Below, piece after piece: positions 25,137 through 34,069 of a stretch of DNA of 64,000 nucleotides. The notes under the pieces are model-generated. The model searched no databases. It saw nothing but the letters and a program-made list of their open reading frames with translations, and was not told where the DNA came from. The stretch's first letter is position 1, and each line of letters starts with the position of its first letter. The position numbers and the translations under genes are program-made. Location: positions 4,011,001-4,075,000 of the forward strand of contig NZ_CP118225.1 of the NCBI RefSeq assembly GCF_028768465.1, read 5' to 3'. The stretch is from Rhodopirellula sp. P2 (GTDB lineage Bacteria; Planctomycetota; Planctomycetia; Pirellulales; Pirellulaceae).

Positions 25137-26147
25137 ATGTCTACTTCTCGCTCGAACCGCTTTTGTTTCGTCACTGTTTCCTCACGCGATCCGCTGCAAG
25201 ACCATTCACTGGCATTGCCTTGGTGGGTGCTGCTGGCTTTCGTTTGTCTTTCGAGTTTGCGAGGCAGCGTCATCCAGGCCGATGTGGTGGTCGATTTTGA
25301 GGACCAACCCCTGGACGCATCGGGGGTGTTCAATGGTCCCGTCAACAATGCCTCCGTCGTACCGGGACCGTATGGAGGGAATGATCACATCGGAGTCTTT
25401 TCCGCTGATGGAGTGGAGTTCTCCAACCGCCACAACGATCTGTATGGCAGCTGGAGCGGGTTTGCCGTTTCCAATCACACCGACACCATCTCACCAGGTT
25501 ACCCGAATGAATTCAGTGCTTACCCGGGGGAGGGATCAGACGGTTCCAGCAACTACGCAGTGGCCTTTGGCTATGCCAACTCGACTCCGACCAACATCAA
25601 CACGTTGACGGCACTGCCAAGCATTTATTTGCCTGAGGGGGAGCAGGCGATCAGTTTGGATGTGAGCAACACAACGTACGCAGCACTTTCGATGCGTGAC
25701 GGCGATTCCTTTGCGAAACCATTTGGTGGAGTGTCGGGAACAGACCCCGACTTTCTCAAACTGTCCATTTTCGGAATTGATGCGAACGACCAAATCCTGG
25801 ACGCGACGATCGATGTGTTCCTAGCGGACTTTCGTTTCACTGACTCATTGGAGGACTACATCCTGGATGAGTGGCAGACAATCGATTTGGCATCGCTGTC
25901 AAACGCCACAAGCTTGCATTTCAATTTGTCTTCCAGCGACGTGGGACCCTACGGCATGAACACGCCGGGTTACTTTGCACTGGATAACTTTGCGACTGTT
26001 ACCGCGGTTCCTGAACCGGGGTCGCTGGCGTGGATTGCTTGCGCGGGGTTGGGGGTGGCTTGGCAACGACGACGACGACGTCGCACTCAACACGGTGTCG
26101 GCGATCTTAAAACGTCGCAAAACGTTGGGACGAAGTCAGTTCGTTGA
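25137..26147 (+). CDS. DUF4465 protein with PEP-CTERM anchor; candidate surface B12-binding protein
   Basis: The product is 336 residues. A signal segment (about 28-48) is preceded by an unusually long N-terminal tail, so the start is uncertain; no good ribosome site precedes the ATG. The DUF4465 domain (about 52-290) is clear: GSWSGFAVSNHTDTISPGYP, NYAVAFGYA, TTYAALSMRDGDSFAKPFGG, FLADFRF and SSSDVGPYGMNTPGYFALDN. A PEP-CTERM sorting signal follows (VPEPG, one hydrophobic helix, six Arg), with about 20 extra residues after it. In Bacteroides, DUF4465 proteins include BtuH, a surface B12-binding lipoprotein. With a cobalamin riboswitch in the leader, B12 capture is the natural inference. The last 12 bases overlap the convergent protease gene. 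Confidence 0.85.
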   Translation: MSTSRSNRFCFVTVSSRDPLQDHSLALPWWVLLAFVCLSSLRGSVIQADVVVDFEDQPLDASGVFNGPVNNASVVPGPYGGNDHIGVFSADGVEFSNRHNDLYGSWSGFAVSNHTDTISPGYPNEFSAYPGEGSDGSSNYAVAFGYANSTPTNINTLTALPSIYLPEGEQAISLDVSNTTYAALSMRDGDSFAKPFGGVSGTDPDFLKLSIFGIDANDQILDATIDVFLADFRFTDSLEDYILDEWQTIDLASLSNATSLHFNLSSSDVGPYGMNTPGYFALDNFATVTAVPEPGSLAWIACAGLGVAWQRRRRRRTQHGVGDLKTSQNVGTKSVR

Positions 26148-27602
26148 CTTCAGCGTACCGGCTTCTCCAGCCACGATGGCTTCGTACTGCGCGACAAGCA
26201 GTTCGTCACCGAGACGCCGGAGGTTTTCTGCCAAAGCAACATTGTCAGCGATTCGAACGAATCGCTCGTACTTCACTTTGGTTTTGGCTTCATCGGATTC
26301 GCGGGTATCTGTCAGTTCGCGAAAACGCGGGTAGTCGGGATGGTTCTCGACCACGTCGATGAACTCTTCTTGGCGATTGGTCATCAGTTCGATGGCGATG
26401 GGATTGAGCACGTTTGCCAATTCCGGCCATTTGCGTTCCAGGTCGCGCGTGATCCGACGTCGCAGGCCATCCTCGGGGGAGGAGCGTCGTCGGCGTCGAT
26501 TCGAGTTTCGGTCTCGATCAGATTGCGTTGTCTTCCAGGCTGCGTTGATGCGTTCGTCACCAGACAGATTCAATTGTTCGGACAATCCTTCCAGCATCGC
26601 GCGCTGGGAGGGAGTCGCCAGGTCCAGGATCAGCGCGTAGGACTCATCGTTTCGCAGCAGGTCCGGATTGTCTTCGTCGAAATGGCTGTGAATGCTCAGG
26701 AACTCGCCCGAACTCATCACTGGCAAGTCGATCGTGTCCGCGGTGATCACGGTGTACGCGTGAGCTTCATCGAACGAAACAACTCCGTTCCCGTCATAGT
26801 CCGGGCGTTCGATGAGGCGTCCTGATCGATTGCGACCGGAGAGTGCCGCCCAGAAGTAGGTGCTGTATTCCACGTAGCTGGCTTCATCGACTGCGGGCGT
26901 GCAGCCCGACGCGGGCCGATCATGCACGGTGGCGAAAAAGCCAATTCGGTTTTGTTGGGAAAGGCCTTGGTCAGGGTCACCGCCGTCGAAAATGAATCGT
27001 GCAAAACCGCCGGCATGGCACTGAACCATGATCGCAACAACATCCACGCCCTTGGGCAACCCGTCCAGCATTTCGACGAATTCTGTCATCCGGATCGAGC
27101 TGTTGTTCCAAGTTGCGATCGTGGTGTCATACGGTGACTGGCGGTCGCTGCTTCGACTCCCGTGGGCGGTGACGTAAACGTACAATCGATCTCCCGATTG
27201 CATCGTCACACCCACATCTCGAAACCAGCTGCGAATGTTTTCAGGTTCAGTGCTGCCCTTCACGTTGGGAACACTGTGATTGCGATAAGACAGGCCCAGC
27301 GAATCGCGACTGCCAAAGAATTCGGCCATCAAACGATTGGCTTTGGGAACCGAATTCGGATCCATCACTTGCAGATCTTTTCCGACCGCATCCCCGTCCG
27401 AAAAGTAGATGTCGTTGTGGTCGCCGAGCACCCCTTGTTCACTCAAGGCACGCTGTGAGAACAGCACATTGTTCTCAAGCGAGGCTTGGTTGCCCGAAGG
27501 CGAGTAGCCGCCCCCGATTGTGAGGAAGAAATCTTCGGCAGTTGCGAAGGAGCAACAACCGAGCAGCCAACAGCTGAGCAACCAGCGCAAAGATCGTCTC
27601 AT
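26136..27602 (-). CDS. Exported caspase-like (clan CD) protease with EF-hand loop
   Basis: The product is 488 residues with a signal peptide (residues 1-22, ending FATAE). The fold resembles legumain/caspase-type clan CD peptidases. The catalytic His is in LYVYVTAHGS (H147) and the catalytic Cys in AIMVQCHAGGFA (C195), each after a hydrophobic strand. A complete EF-hand calcium loop follows at residues 268-279 (DYDGNGVVSFDE). The C-terminal half (about 290-488) is charged and helical with an Arg-rich linker near 370-385 and no recognised domain. It is probably a Ca2+-dependent cysteine protease of the periplasm or surface. The 3' end overlaps the DUF4465 gene by 12 bases, tail to tail. Confidence 0.75.
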   Translation of the reverse strand: MRRSLRWLLSCWLLGCCSFATAEDFFLTIGGGYSPSGNQASLENNVLFSQRALSEQGVLGDHNDIYFSDGDAVGKDLQVMDPNSVPKANRLMAEFFGSRDSLGLSYRNHSVPNVKGSTEPENIRSWFRDVGVTMQSGDRLYVYVTAHGSRSSDRQSPYDTTIATWNNSSIRMTEFVEMLDGLPKGVDVVAIMVQCHAGGFARFIFDGGDPDQGLSQQNRIGFFATVHDRPASGCTPAVDEASYVEYSTYFWAALSGRNRSGRLIERPDYDGNGVVSFDEAHAYTVITADTIDLPVMSSGEFLSIHSHFDEDNPDLLRNDESYALILDLATPSQRAMLEGLSEQLNLSGDERINAAWKTTQSDRDRNSNRRRRRSSPEDGLRRRITRDLERKWPELANVLNPIAIELMTNRQEEFIDVVENHPDYPRFRELTDTRESDEAKTKVKYERFVRIADNVALAENLRRLGDELLVAQYEAIVAGEAGTLKSTN

Positions 27603-27729
27603 CAGATACTCAATCGGATTCGCGGGAACGCGATGCTGATGCGTGGATGATCAGCAAAGACCGCAGTTTATCAGTTCATCCGAGAGTGGTTTGTATCTTC
27701 TTGGTGGCGGGCGTGCTTTTCGGTGAGAG

Positions 27730-29634
27730 CTAAAGTTGCCGCAGCCAAGTTTCCAGGACCAGCAAATTCCACAGCCGATAGCCATGATTTTGCTCGCCAT
27801 TTTCGTGGGAACGGACCAACCCCGCGATGACCTCGGGGCGGAAGAATTGATTGATCCGCGCGTCTTGAGCCAACATCGTGTCGTGCACCAACGGTTTGAA
27901 GTCTTCCCGGAACCATTGCCCGATTGGGATCCCGAAGCCCATTTTGGGGCGAGTGAAGATCGACGAGGGGATGCGATCACCAAAGGCATCTTGAAGAATC
28001 AGCTTCCCACGTCGCCCCCGAAATTTGTGTTCAACGGGAAGGGATGCCGCCAACTCGACGAAACGATGATCCAGCATCGGTTGGCGAACTTCCAAACCGT
28101 GAGCCATCGACGCGATATCGACTTTGGTGCACAAGTCACACGGCAAGTAAGAAAGAATGTCCGAGGTGGAAGCACGCGTGACAACGTCTCGCCCTTCACT
28201 GCGAGCCCAAACGGATTCCAGGAAATCAACGGGGTCATTTCCGGGCAATCGTTCGATGAAGTCATCGTTGTACATCGACGCCCGCATCGATTCTGGAAAG
28301 ATCTGCAACCAATTCAGATACCGCCGAACGACCGGTTGATCGATTGCCTCCAAGAACCGCTTGGCTCGCCGGATGATCGAACGACGGCGATTCGAATCGG
28401 GAAGTTTTTGAATCAGTCCAATCCCGGGGATTCGGTTCAGTGGGAAGAGGCGAGCAATTTTTTGGCTCATCCAAAGCGCTCGGTACCGTTCGTAGCCAGC
28501 GAACAGTTCATCGCCACCGTCACCCGACAACGCCACCTTGACGCTTTCGCGAGTGAGTTTCGACAAGTACCACGTTGGCACCGCAGATGAATCGCCATAG
28601 GGTTCGTCGTAGTGCCAAACCAGCTTTTCCAGGATTTCAATGCCGCTGGGTTGAACCTCAAACCGGGTGTGGTCGGTTTGCAAGTGTTCCGCCACTTGAG
28701 CTGCGTAACGCGTCTCGTCAAATTCCGCGACGGGAAATCCGATGCTGAACGTTCGCAGGGCGGTGTCGGTGTGATCGCCTGCCAAGGCGGTGATCAATGA
28801 CGAGTCAATTCCGCCTGACAAGAACGATCCCAGCGGAACGTCGCTGCGCATTCGCAACCGCACCGAGTCGGAGAGCAAGTCACGAACCTTTTCAGTGGCC
28901 TCTTCCCGTCCGATCGGACGTTCCACCGATGGGTCAAAGTTCCAGTACCGTTCCACGCGCAGCCCGCGCTGGTCCAAGACTGCGAAATGGCCAGGCGATA
29001 ATTTGTGAACGCCTTTGAAAATCGTTCCTGGATGGGGGATGTATTGATAAGTCAAAAACTCATCGATTGCGTTGGGATCCACTTCCTCGCAAACACCGGG
29101 CACCAGCCGCAGGGCCTTCAGTTCACTGGCAAAAACCAAACGCCCGTTTTTGTACGAATAGTAAAGCGGCTTTTGACCGATGCGATCTCGTGCTAGAACG
29201 ATTCGGTTGCGTCTGGCATCCCAAATCGCGATGGCGAACATCCCGTTGAGGGACGAGAAACAGTCCGTCCCCACATCTTCGTAGAGGTGCAGGATCGATT
29301 CGCCGTCGCCTTGTGTTGCAAATTGGTGCCCGGCGCCCTGCAAGCGTTTTCGCAGCACTTCGTAGTTGTAGATCTCCCCGTTGAAGACCATCCGGACCTG
29401 GCCGTCTTCGTTGGCAAGTGGTTGGCGTGCGCCGTCCACGTCGATGATCGACAAGCGTCGGAATCCCAGGCCAACGCCCATGGGTTGGCCGGTCGCATCG
29501 CGATGTTCGGCGTCCATCCAGATTTGCGAATCATCGGGACCGCGGTGAGCGATTTCGCTTGTCATCCTGGACAGCAATTCGGCGCTGATCGCTTGGTCTT
29601 CGCGTTGCCAGAGACCGCCGGTGATACCGCACAT
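27730..29634 (-). CDS. asnB: Glutamine-hydrolysing asparagine synthase
   Basis: The product is 634 residues from the ATG at 29634, chosen because it leaves Cys2 as the N-terminal nucleophile after Met removal (MCGITGG). The class II glutaminase domain covers about 1-210 (RGPDDSQIW, VFNGEIYNY). The synthetase domain follows with the PP-loop SGGIDSSLITAL (about residue 280) and LSGDGGDELFAGYERY. It converts Asp, Gln and ATP to Asn; related amidotransferases serve exopolysaccharide/exosortase loci, which cannot be excluded since PEP-CTERM proteins occur here. It is preceded on the same strand, across repeat copy 3, by the corC gene. Confidence 0.9.
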   Translation of the reverse strand: MCGITGGLWQREDQAISAELLSRMTSEIAHRGPDDSQIWMDAEHRDATGQPMGVGLGFRRLSIIDVDGARQPLANEDGQVRMVFNGEIYNYEVLRKRLQGAGHQFATQGDGESILHLYEDVGTDCFSSLNGMFAIAIWDARRNRIVLARDRIGQKPLYYSYKNGRLVFASELKALRLVPGVCEEVDPNAIDEFLTYQYIPHPGTIFKGVHKLSPGHFAVLDQRGLRVERYWNFDPSVERPIGREEATEKVRDLLSDSVRLRMRSDVPLGSFLSGGIDSSLITALAGDHTDTALRTFSIGFPVAEFDETRYAAQVAEHLQTDHTRFEVQPSGIEILEKLVWHYDEPYGDSSAVPTWYLSKLTRESVKVALSGDGGDELFAGYERYRALWMSQKIARLFPLNRIPGIGLIQKLPDSNRRRSIIRRAKRFLEAIDQPVVRRYLNWLQIFPESMRASMYNDDFIERLPGNDPVDFLESVWARSEGRDVVTRASTSDILSYLPCDLCTKVDIASMAHGLEVRQPMLDHRFVELAASLPVEHKFRGRRGKLILQDAFGDRIPSSIFTRPKMGFGIPIGQWFREDFKPLVHDTMLAQDARINQFFRPEVIAGLVRSHENGEQNHGYRLWNLLVLETWLRQL

Positions 29635-29707
29635 AGATAACGAGAGGGCTGGAGTCAGGAAGGAAAGTAAAATCACATCATCGAACGCCGTCATCTCGAT
29701 GACGTTT

Positions 29708-29835
29708 TAAGCAGTTACGCAGGTGTCATCGGGTAGGTGAGCCGTTTGGCGTTAGCCACGGTTCCCACGTAAAACCGGGGCTAACGCCCAAACGGCTCAC
29801 AAGATGAAACCCAATCATTCCTGCGTACCTGCTTA
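29708..29835. repeat. Dispersed intergenic repeat, copy 3 (128 bp, with full internal stem)
   Basis: The element begins TAAGCAGTTACGCAGG and ends CCTGCGTACCTGCTTA. Compared with copies 1 and 2, the inner bases of both arms differ in a matched way (TCGGC/GCCGA becomes TACGC/GCGTA), so pairing is kept. Inside, GTGAGCCGTTTGGCGTTAGC pairs with GCTAACGCCCAAACGGCTCA almost perfectly, making a long inner hairpin. Its right end supplies the stop codon of the corC-like gene (29833-29835). Confidence 0.87.
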
Positions 29836-31125
29836 GCCGACGCGTTGAGTTTCGCCGTTTGCACGACGAATCCGCATGCTTTCAATCTTGCGACTGGTGG
29901 CGTGCAACACTTCGATCTCCCAATGGCCGACGCGAATCAGATGCCCGGTGGTGGGGATCATTCCCGTGTGATGCAGCACCCAACCGGCCACGGTTTCATA
30001 GTCATCGCTTTCAGGCAGGTCCCAGTGAACCAAGTCGTTGACATCATCAATCATGACCCGTCCGTCGACGTCGATGGTGTCGTCGTCGATCACTCGCATT
30101 TCGATTTCTTCTTCTTCGTCTGATTCGTCAACGATTTCGCCAACGATCTCTTCCAAGGCATCTTCGATGGTCACCACACCGGCAGTTTGCTGAAACTCAT
30201 CGAGAACAATCGCCATGTGCGAACGGCTGTGTAGAAATTCACGCAGCAACAGGTCGACGCTGCGATCTTTGGGCACGGACCAAGGGCGACGACAGAGATC
30301 AATCAACGGTTTGTTGGGCAAACCTTCGCCCGCCAAATAGGGCAGCAAGTCTTTGACGAACAAAATCCCCACCACATTGTCGATGGTGTCTTCGTAGACG
30401 GGATAACGAGTCCGTCCAGTTTCGATGATCGACTCGATCGCTTCTTCCCAGGTCGCTCTGATTTCGATGGCATTGACGTCGACTCGAGGCGTCATGATGT
30501 GCCCCACCGTGTCTTCGTGAAGCTCCATCACCCCTTGGATCATTTCGCGAACGCCGGGGGCAAAGAAACCTTCCCGGGTTCCCGCGGCCACAATCGTGCG
30601 GATTTCGTCTTCGAGTTGCTCTTCGTCCTCGTCTTCTGTTTCTTCCACGCCTGCCAAGCGACGAGAGATGATCTCGAGCAGTTCGCCGGGAGCGTGCAGC
30701 GGACGCATCACAAACGACATCGTTCGCCAAAACGGCCAGGTGTGATAAAGCAGTGGTGCGGAGGCGAACCGTGTCACCGCGTTGGGCAGCCAAGTGTGAG
30801 TCAGCATGGTCAGCCCGGCGGCCGCGATTCCCCATGCCAGCAACGTGTTGAGATCCACATCCACGCGATTGACGACGACAATCGTGCCGAACAGAACGAA
30901 CATCACCGAACCGATGACGTGCAGGTAGGCACCCGCGCGAATCACGGTGTCTTGATGGTCCAGCACCGAACCAAAGCGGTCCCGGTTCTTCTTCACCCGG
31001 CAATAAATCTCCAGCGACCGACCGGCGAACCGATCCAGCAGTTCGCTCCCTAGGCCACCGATGCTGCCCAGGACAAAACCCAGGGCTGCCCACGGCAGGG
31101 CATGAAGTTCACTCAAGTTGCTCAT
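29833..31125 (-). CDS. HlyC/CorC-family membrane protein with CBS pair
   Basis: The product is 430 residues. Three or four hydrophobic helices at the N-terminus (about 10-30, 65-85, 92-112 and 120-140) form a DUF21/CNNM-like membrane part. Two CBS domains follow (MTPRVDVNAIEIRATWEEAI and onward, about 205-330). A C-terminal CorC_HlyC domain (about 345-425, EIEVLHATSRKIESMRIRR) completes it. Members act in Mg2+/Co2+ homeostasis or efflux. The start overlaps the end of ybeY by four bases (ATGA). The stop codon is formed by the edge of the dispersed repeat. Confidence 0.87.
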   Translation of the reverse strand: MSNLSELHALPWAALGFVLGSIGGLGSELLDRFAGRSLEIYCRVKKNRDRFGSVLDHQDTVIRAGAYLHVIGSVMFVLFGTIVVVNRVDVDLNTLLAWGIAAAGLTMLTHTWLPNAVTRFASAPLLYHTWPFWRTMSFVMRPLHAPGELLEIISRRLAGVEETEDEDEEQLEDEIRTIVAAGTREGFFAPGVREMIQGVMELHEDTVGHIMTPRVDVNAIEIRATWEEAIESIIETGRTRYPVYEDTIDNVVGILFVKDLLPYLAGEGLPNKPLIDLCRRPWSVPKDRSVDLLLREFLHSRSHMAIVLDEFQQTAGVVTIEDALEEIVGEIVDESDEEEEIEMRVIDDDTIDVDGRVMIDDVNDLVHWDLPESDDYETVAGWVLHHTGMIPTTGHLIRVGHWEIEVLHATSRKIESMRIRRANGETQRVG

Positions 31126-31688
31126 GAAAAGTCTCCGCTCGACATACCGTCGTCCGACGAGTCATCATCCGGGGACGTCTCCAACGTGGAAGGGGGGCTC
31201 AGTGGCAATTCGATCCCGATCGCTTTCATCGCCACGATTTCCGCGCGACGCATGGCGGCACGAGGCTCCGGGGATTGATCGTCATGGCCGGCGATGTGCA
31301 AGGTTCCGTGAACGACGTACAGCAACAATTCTTCGCGGGGAGAAAGCGGGTTGCTGGGATCACTTGCGTTTTCGATGGCGGTTTCGAAGCTGGCGATCAG
31401 TTCGCCTTCAACCCGAGGTGGGGCCAGTTCATACGGGAAGCTGATCACATCGGTCGGGTAATCGTGCTGCAAGAATTCGCGGTTGATGGGATGGATGGCG
31501 GCATCGTCGCAGATCCGGACTCCGATCGAACCATGATCGCAACCTTCCACAGTGGCGGCGGCTATCGCAGCTTCTGCAAGTTGGGCGCGCGCGTTCGCCA
31601 GGGAACCAAACCACACCGATAAGTCAGGTTCTGCTTCCTCGTCGATGAGGACATCCGCGGTCAAGTTGGTCTCGAGTTGTCCCATCAC
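31122..31688 (-). CDS. ybeY: Endoribonuclease YbeY (rRNA maturation)
   Basis: The product is 188 residues. The zinc-binding HGTLHIAGHDD (three His of the H-x3-H-x5-H motif) lies at about residues 126-136, and the conserved DVISFPY strand is upstream. It cleaves RNA and is needed for 16S 3'-end maturation and ribosome quality control. The C-terminus has an extra acidic Ser/Asp tail of about 20 residues. It overlaps the pgpH-like gene upstream and the corC gene downstream by four bases each, which is the standard phoH-pgpH-ybeY-corC operon. Confidence 0.93.
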   Translation of the reverse strand: MMGQLETNLTADVLIDEEAEPDLSVWFGSLANARAQLAEAAIAAATVEGCDHGSIGVRICDDAAIHPINREFLQHDYPTDVISFPYELAPPRVEGELIASFETAIENASDPSNPLSPREELLLYVVHGTLHIAGHDDQSPEPRAAMRRAEIVAMKAIGIELPLSPPSTLETSPDDDSSDDGMSSGDFS

Positions 31689-34069
31689 GCCGATTGTTGT
31701 CCTGGATACTTCACGCGTGCGTGATAAATCGCAGTCAACGATTTCACGAGGCTTTGTCGCACACGATGCAACTGGGCAAACGTGATGCCGCAGTCATCGA
31801 ACTGACCGTCCGCGACCTTCTTTTGGGCGATCGCGTCCACCAAGCCTTGAATCCGAGCGGGGGTTGGGTCGACCAGCGTCCGCGAAGCGCTCTCGACGGT
31901 GTCCGACAGCATCAACACGGCGGCCTCAAGTGTTTGCGGTTTGGGGCCTGGGTAGCGGAAGTCTTTGTCGCTGACCGCTTCACGATTGGGATCTTCTTCG
32001 CTGCGTTTGGCGGCTTCGCGGTAGAAGTATTCGACCAGCGTCGTGCCGTGGTGCTGCAGGATGAAATCGATGATCGGTTCAGGCAGGTGGTGATTGCGAG
32101 CCAGATCCGCGCCGTCTTTGACGTGCGCGATGATGACCAGCGTGCTCATGGCTGGTTGCAGGGAATCGTGCTGGTTGATTCCCGCCGATTGATTCTCGAT
32201 GAAGTATTCCGGTTTGAACATCTTGCCGATGTCGTGGAAGTAAGCTCCCACGCGAACGAGCAAGCCATTGGCACCAATTGCATCGGCGGCGGCTTCCGCG
32301 ATCGATGCCACGTTGATGGAGTGGTTGTATGTCCCCGGGGCTCGTTGTGCCAAGCGACGCAGCAGCGGGTGCGACGCATCGCCCAGTTCCAACAGGCTGA
32401 GGTCGGTTTGAACGCCGAATGCTTTTTCAACCAATGGCAACAAACCCGTCATCGCCAGAGACGAGAACAAGATGCAGACGCCTGCCCAACCCGCTTCGCC
32501 GATCAGGCCATTGACGACATGATTGAGCGATCCGCCACTGAGCATGCCTTCCAGGTTGCCACCCGGTGCGCCGGAGGAAAGTGTTTGTCCGGTGACGATC
32601 CCGACGCCAACGACAGTGAACATGGTGATCGTGGCGGAGATCAGGCCCACTGTGACCAGGTAAGTGCGAGAGCGAATGCGACCGGTCAACAAGGTGCAGG
32701 TGGTGCAGGCGGCTGTCACGGCAACCAAGTTCGGAATGTCCGCACCGAGCAACAGAATCACCGACAAGCAAACCGAAGCCATCAGTAGAATTGCCAATTC
32801 GCGACCGTAGATCACGGCGGCCGTGATCGATGCCAGCACCAGCGGAACCAGTTCGGCTCGCCAGGCATCGCGTGAGGCGTGGTAGGCCAACACGATGGTG
32901 ATCACCATCAACGCGAGCAGTTTGGCAAGTTTGTTGCGATCCAGCAGCAGGGATCGGTCGTCAACAAACCAAATGTAGGAACCACACAGCAAGTAAAGTG
33001 CGGCGATCATCCCGGCGTAGGCGGCAACTCGAGCGACTCGATCAACCCAACGCATGGACTCAACCAATTTGGACCACTCGCTGCGGAGCAGTCCCAATTC
33101 GCGGCCTGTCAGCGGTTTCCCTGCATCGGCCAGTTTGGTTTGGCCAGCGTAGAAGGTCATCATCACGTCTTCGACCGCGGCGGCGGCTTGGTCGCGAACC
33201 TTCTGGCTGGCTTCGTCGTCGTATTTCAGCGTCTCAAATTCGGGCAGTCGCGTCCGCAGCCAATCGCCAATCATGTCGGCGGCGATCAAGCCTTCGTCAC
33301 CGGGGAATCTGGAACGAAATTGGTCACGCAGTTCTTTGACGAGTTGGTTGCCGGCTTCCGCGATGATGACCTTGGACAGTTCGACGGGGACCGCTTCTTC
33401 GGTTTGATCGCCGGTGAAGACACGGATCATCCGCTGCGACCCTTTTTCGGGCGGGTGCTGCGGGGCCTGCAAGATGCCGTTCTTGTAGAGCTTCAGCATT
33501 GACGAATCGACGGCGGCTTCCAGCGTTGCCAGGTCCTTGTCCTTGCTGAAGACTCGCTTGAGCAAAGCAAAACGCTCGGCCGGCGATTCACCATCGGGGG
33601 CGGTCTCGCTGCCTTCGTAGAATTCCGTCAACGCGGATCGTTCTTCTTTGCCAAGTTGCTCGTAGTTGGCGGCACCCAGGACCAGAAACAGTCGGTTCTT
33701 GAGCGCGGCTCGCAATTGTTCCAGTCGCTGAGGCGAATTGCGGTACAGCGTCATCACTTCGCGGCGCCGGCGTTCCTTCAAATCACCGGTTGCAATCGCG
33801 TCCGCCACTTGAAAGTCAACGCGGGAGATCAAATCGCGAGCGGGGATGGCACCGCTGCGGTAACTGAAAGCGGGTTTCCAGGTGAAGCATAAAACCAGGA
33901 TTGTGATCGCCGCGATCAGCGTCATTCCGACACGGAGCGACCATTCCGCCTTGTCTTTTCGAGACCACCAGGTCGCCCATTTGGACTTCGGGATCCCGAG
34001 CGACTCAATGCGTTCCTTGCCCGCACGTTGTTTGCCTTTGGTCGTCCCGCTTTTGCTCGCTCCGCTCAT
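31685..34069 (-). CDS. pgpH: 7TM-HD-domain cyclic-di-AMP phosphodiesterase family protein (PgpH)
   Basis: The product is 794 residues. One helix at about 48-65 is followed by a large extracytoplasmic 7TMR-HDED domain (to about 335). Seven transmembrane helices lie at about 340-540, and a C-terminal HD domain covers about 560-780 (NHSINVASIAEAAADAIGA, then YFHDIGKMFKPEYFIENQ with the HD metal ligands). The architecture is that of PgpH, which hydrolyses c-di-AMP; activity on another cyclic nucleotide is possible in planctomycetes. The start overlaps phoH and the end overlaps ybeY by four bases. Confidence 0.9.
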   Translation of the reverse strand: MSGASKSGTTKGKQRAGKERIESLGIPKSKWATWWSRKDKAEWSLRVGMTLIAAITILVLCFTWKPAFSYRSGAIPARDLISRVDFQVADAIATGDLKERRRREVMTLYRNSPQRLEQLRAALKNRLFLVLGAANYEQLGKEERSALTEFYEGSETAPDGESPAERFALLKRVFSKDKDLATLEAAVDSSMLKLYKNGILQAPQHPPEKGSQRMIRVFTGDQTEEAVPVELSKVIIAEAGNQLVKELRDQFRSRFPGDEGLIAADMIGDWLRTRLPEFETLKYDDEASQKVRDQAAAAVEDVMMTFYAGQTKLADAGKPLTGRELGLLRSEWSKLVESMRWVDRVARVAAYAGMIAALYLLCGSYIWFVDDRSLLLDRNKLAKLLALMVITIVLAYHASRDAWRAELVPLVLASITAAVIYGRELAILLMASVCLSVILLLGADIPNLVAVTAACTTCTLLTGRIRSRTYLVTVGLISATITMFTVVGVGIVTGQTLSSGAPGGNLEGMLSGGSLNHVVNGLIGEAGWAGVCILFSSLAMTGLLPLVEKAFGVQTDLSLLELGDASHPLLRRLAQRAPGTYNHSINVASIAEAAADAIGANGLLVRVGAYFHDIGKMFKPEYFIENQSAGINQHDSLQPAMSTLVIIAHVKDGADLARNHHLPEPIIDFILQHHGTTLVEYFYREAAKRSEEDPNREAVSDKDFRYPGPKPQTLEAAVLMLSDTVESASRTLVDPTPARIQGLVDAIAQKKVADGQFDDCGITFAQLHRVRQSLVKSLTAIYHARVKYPGQQSA

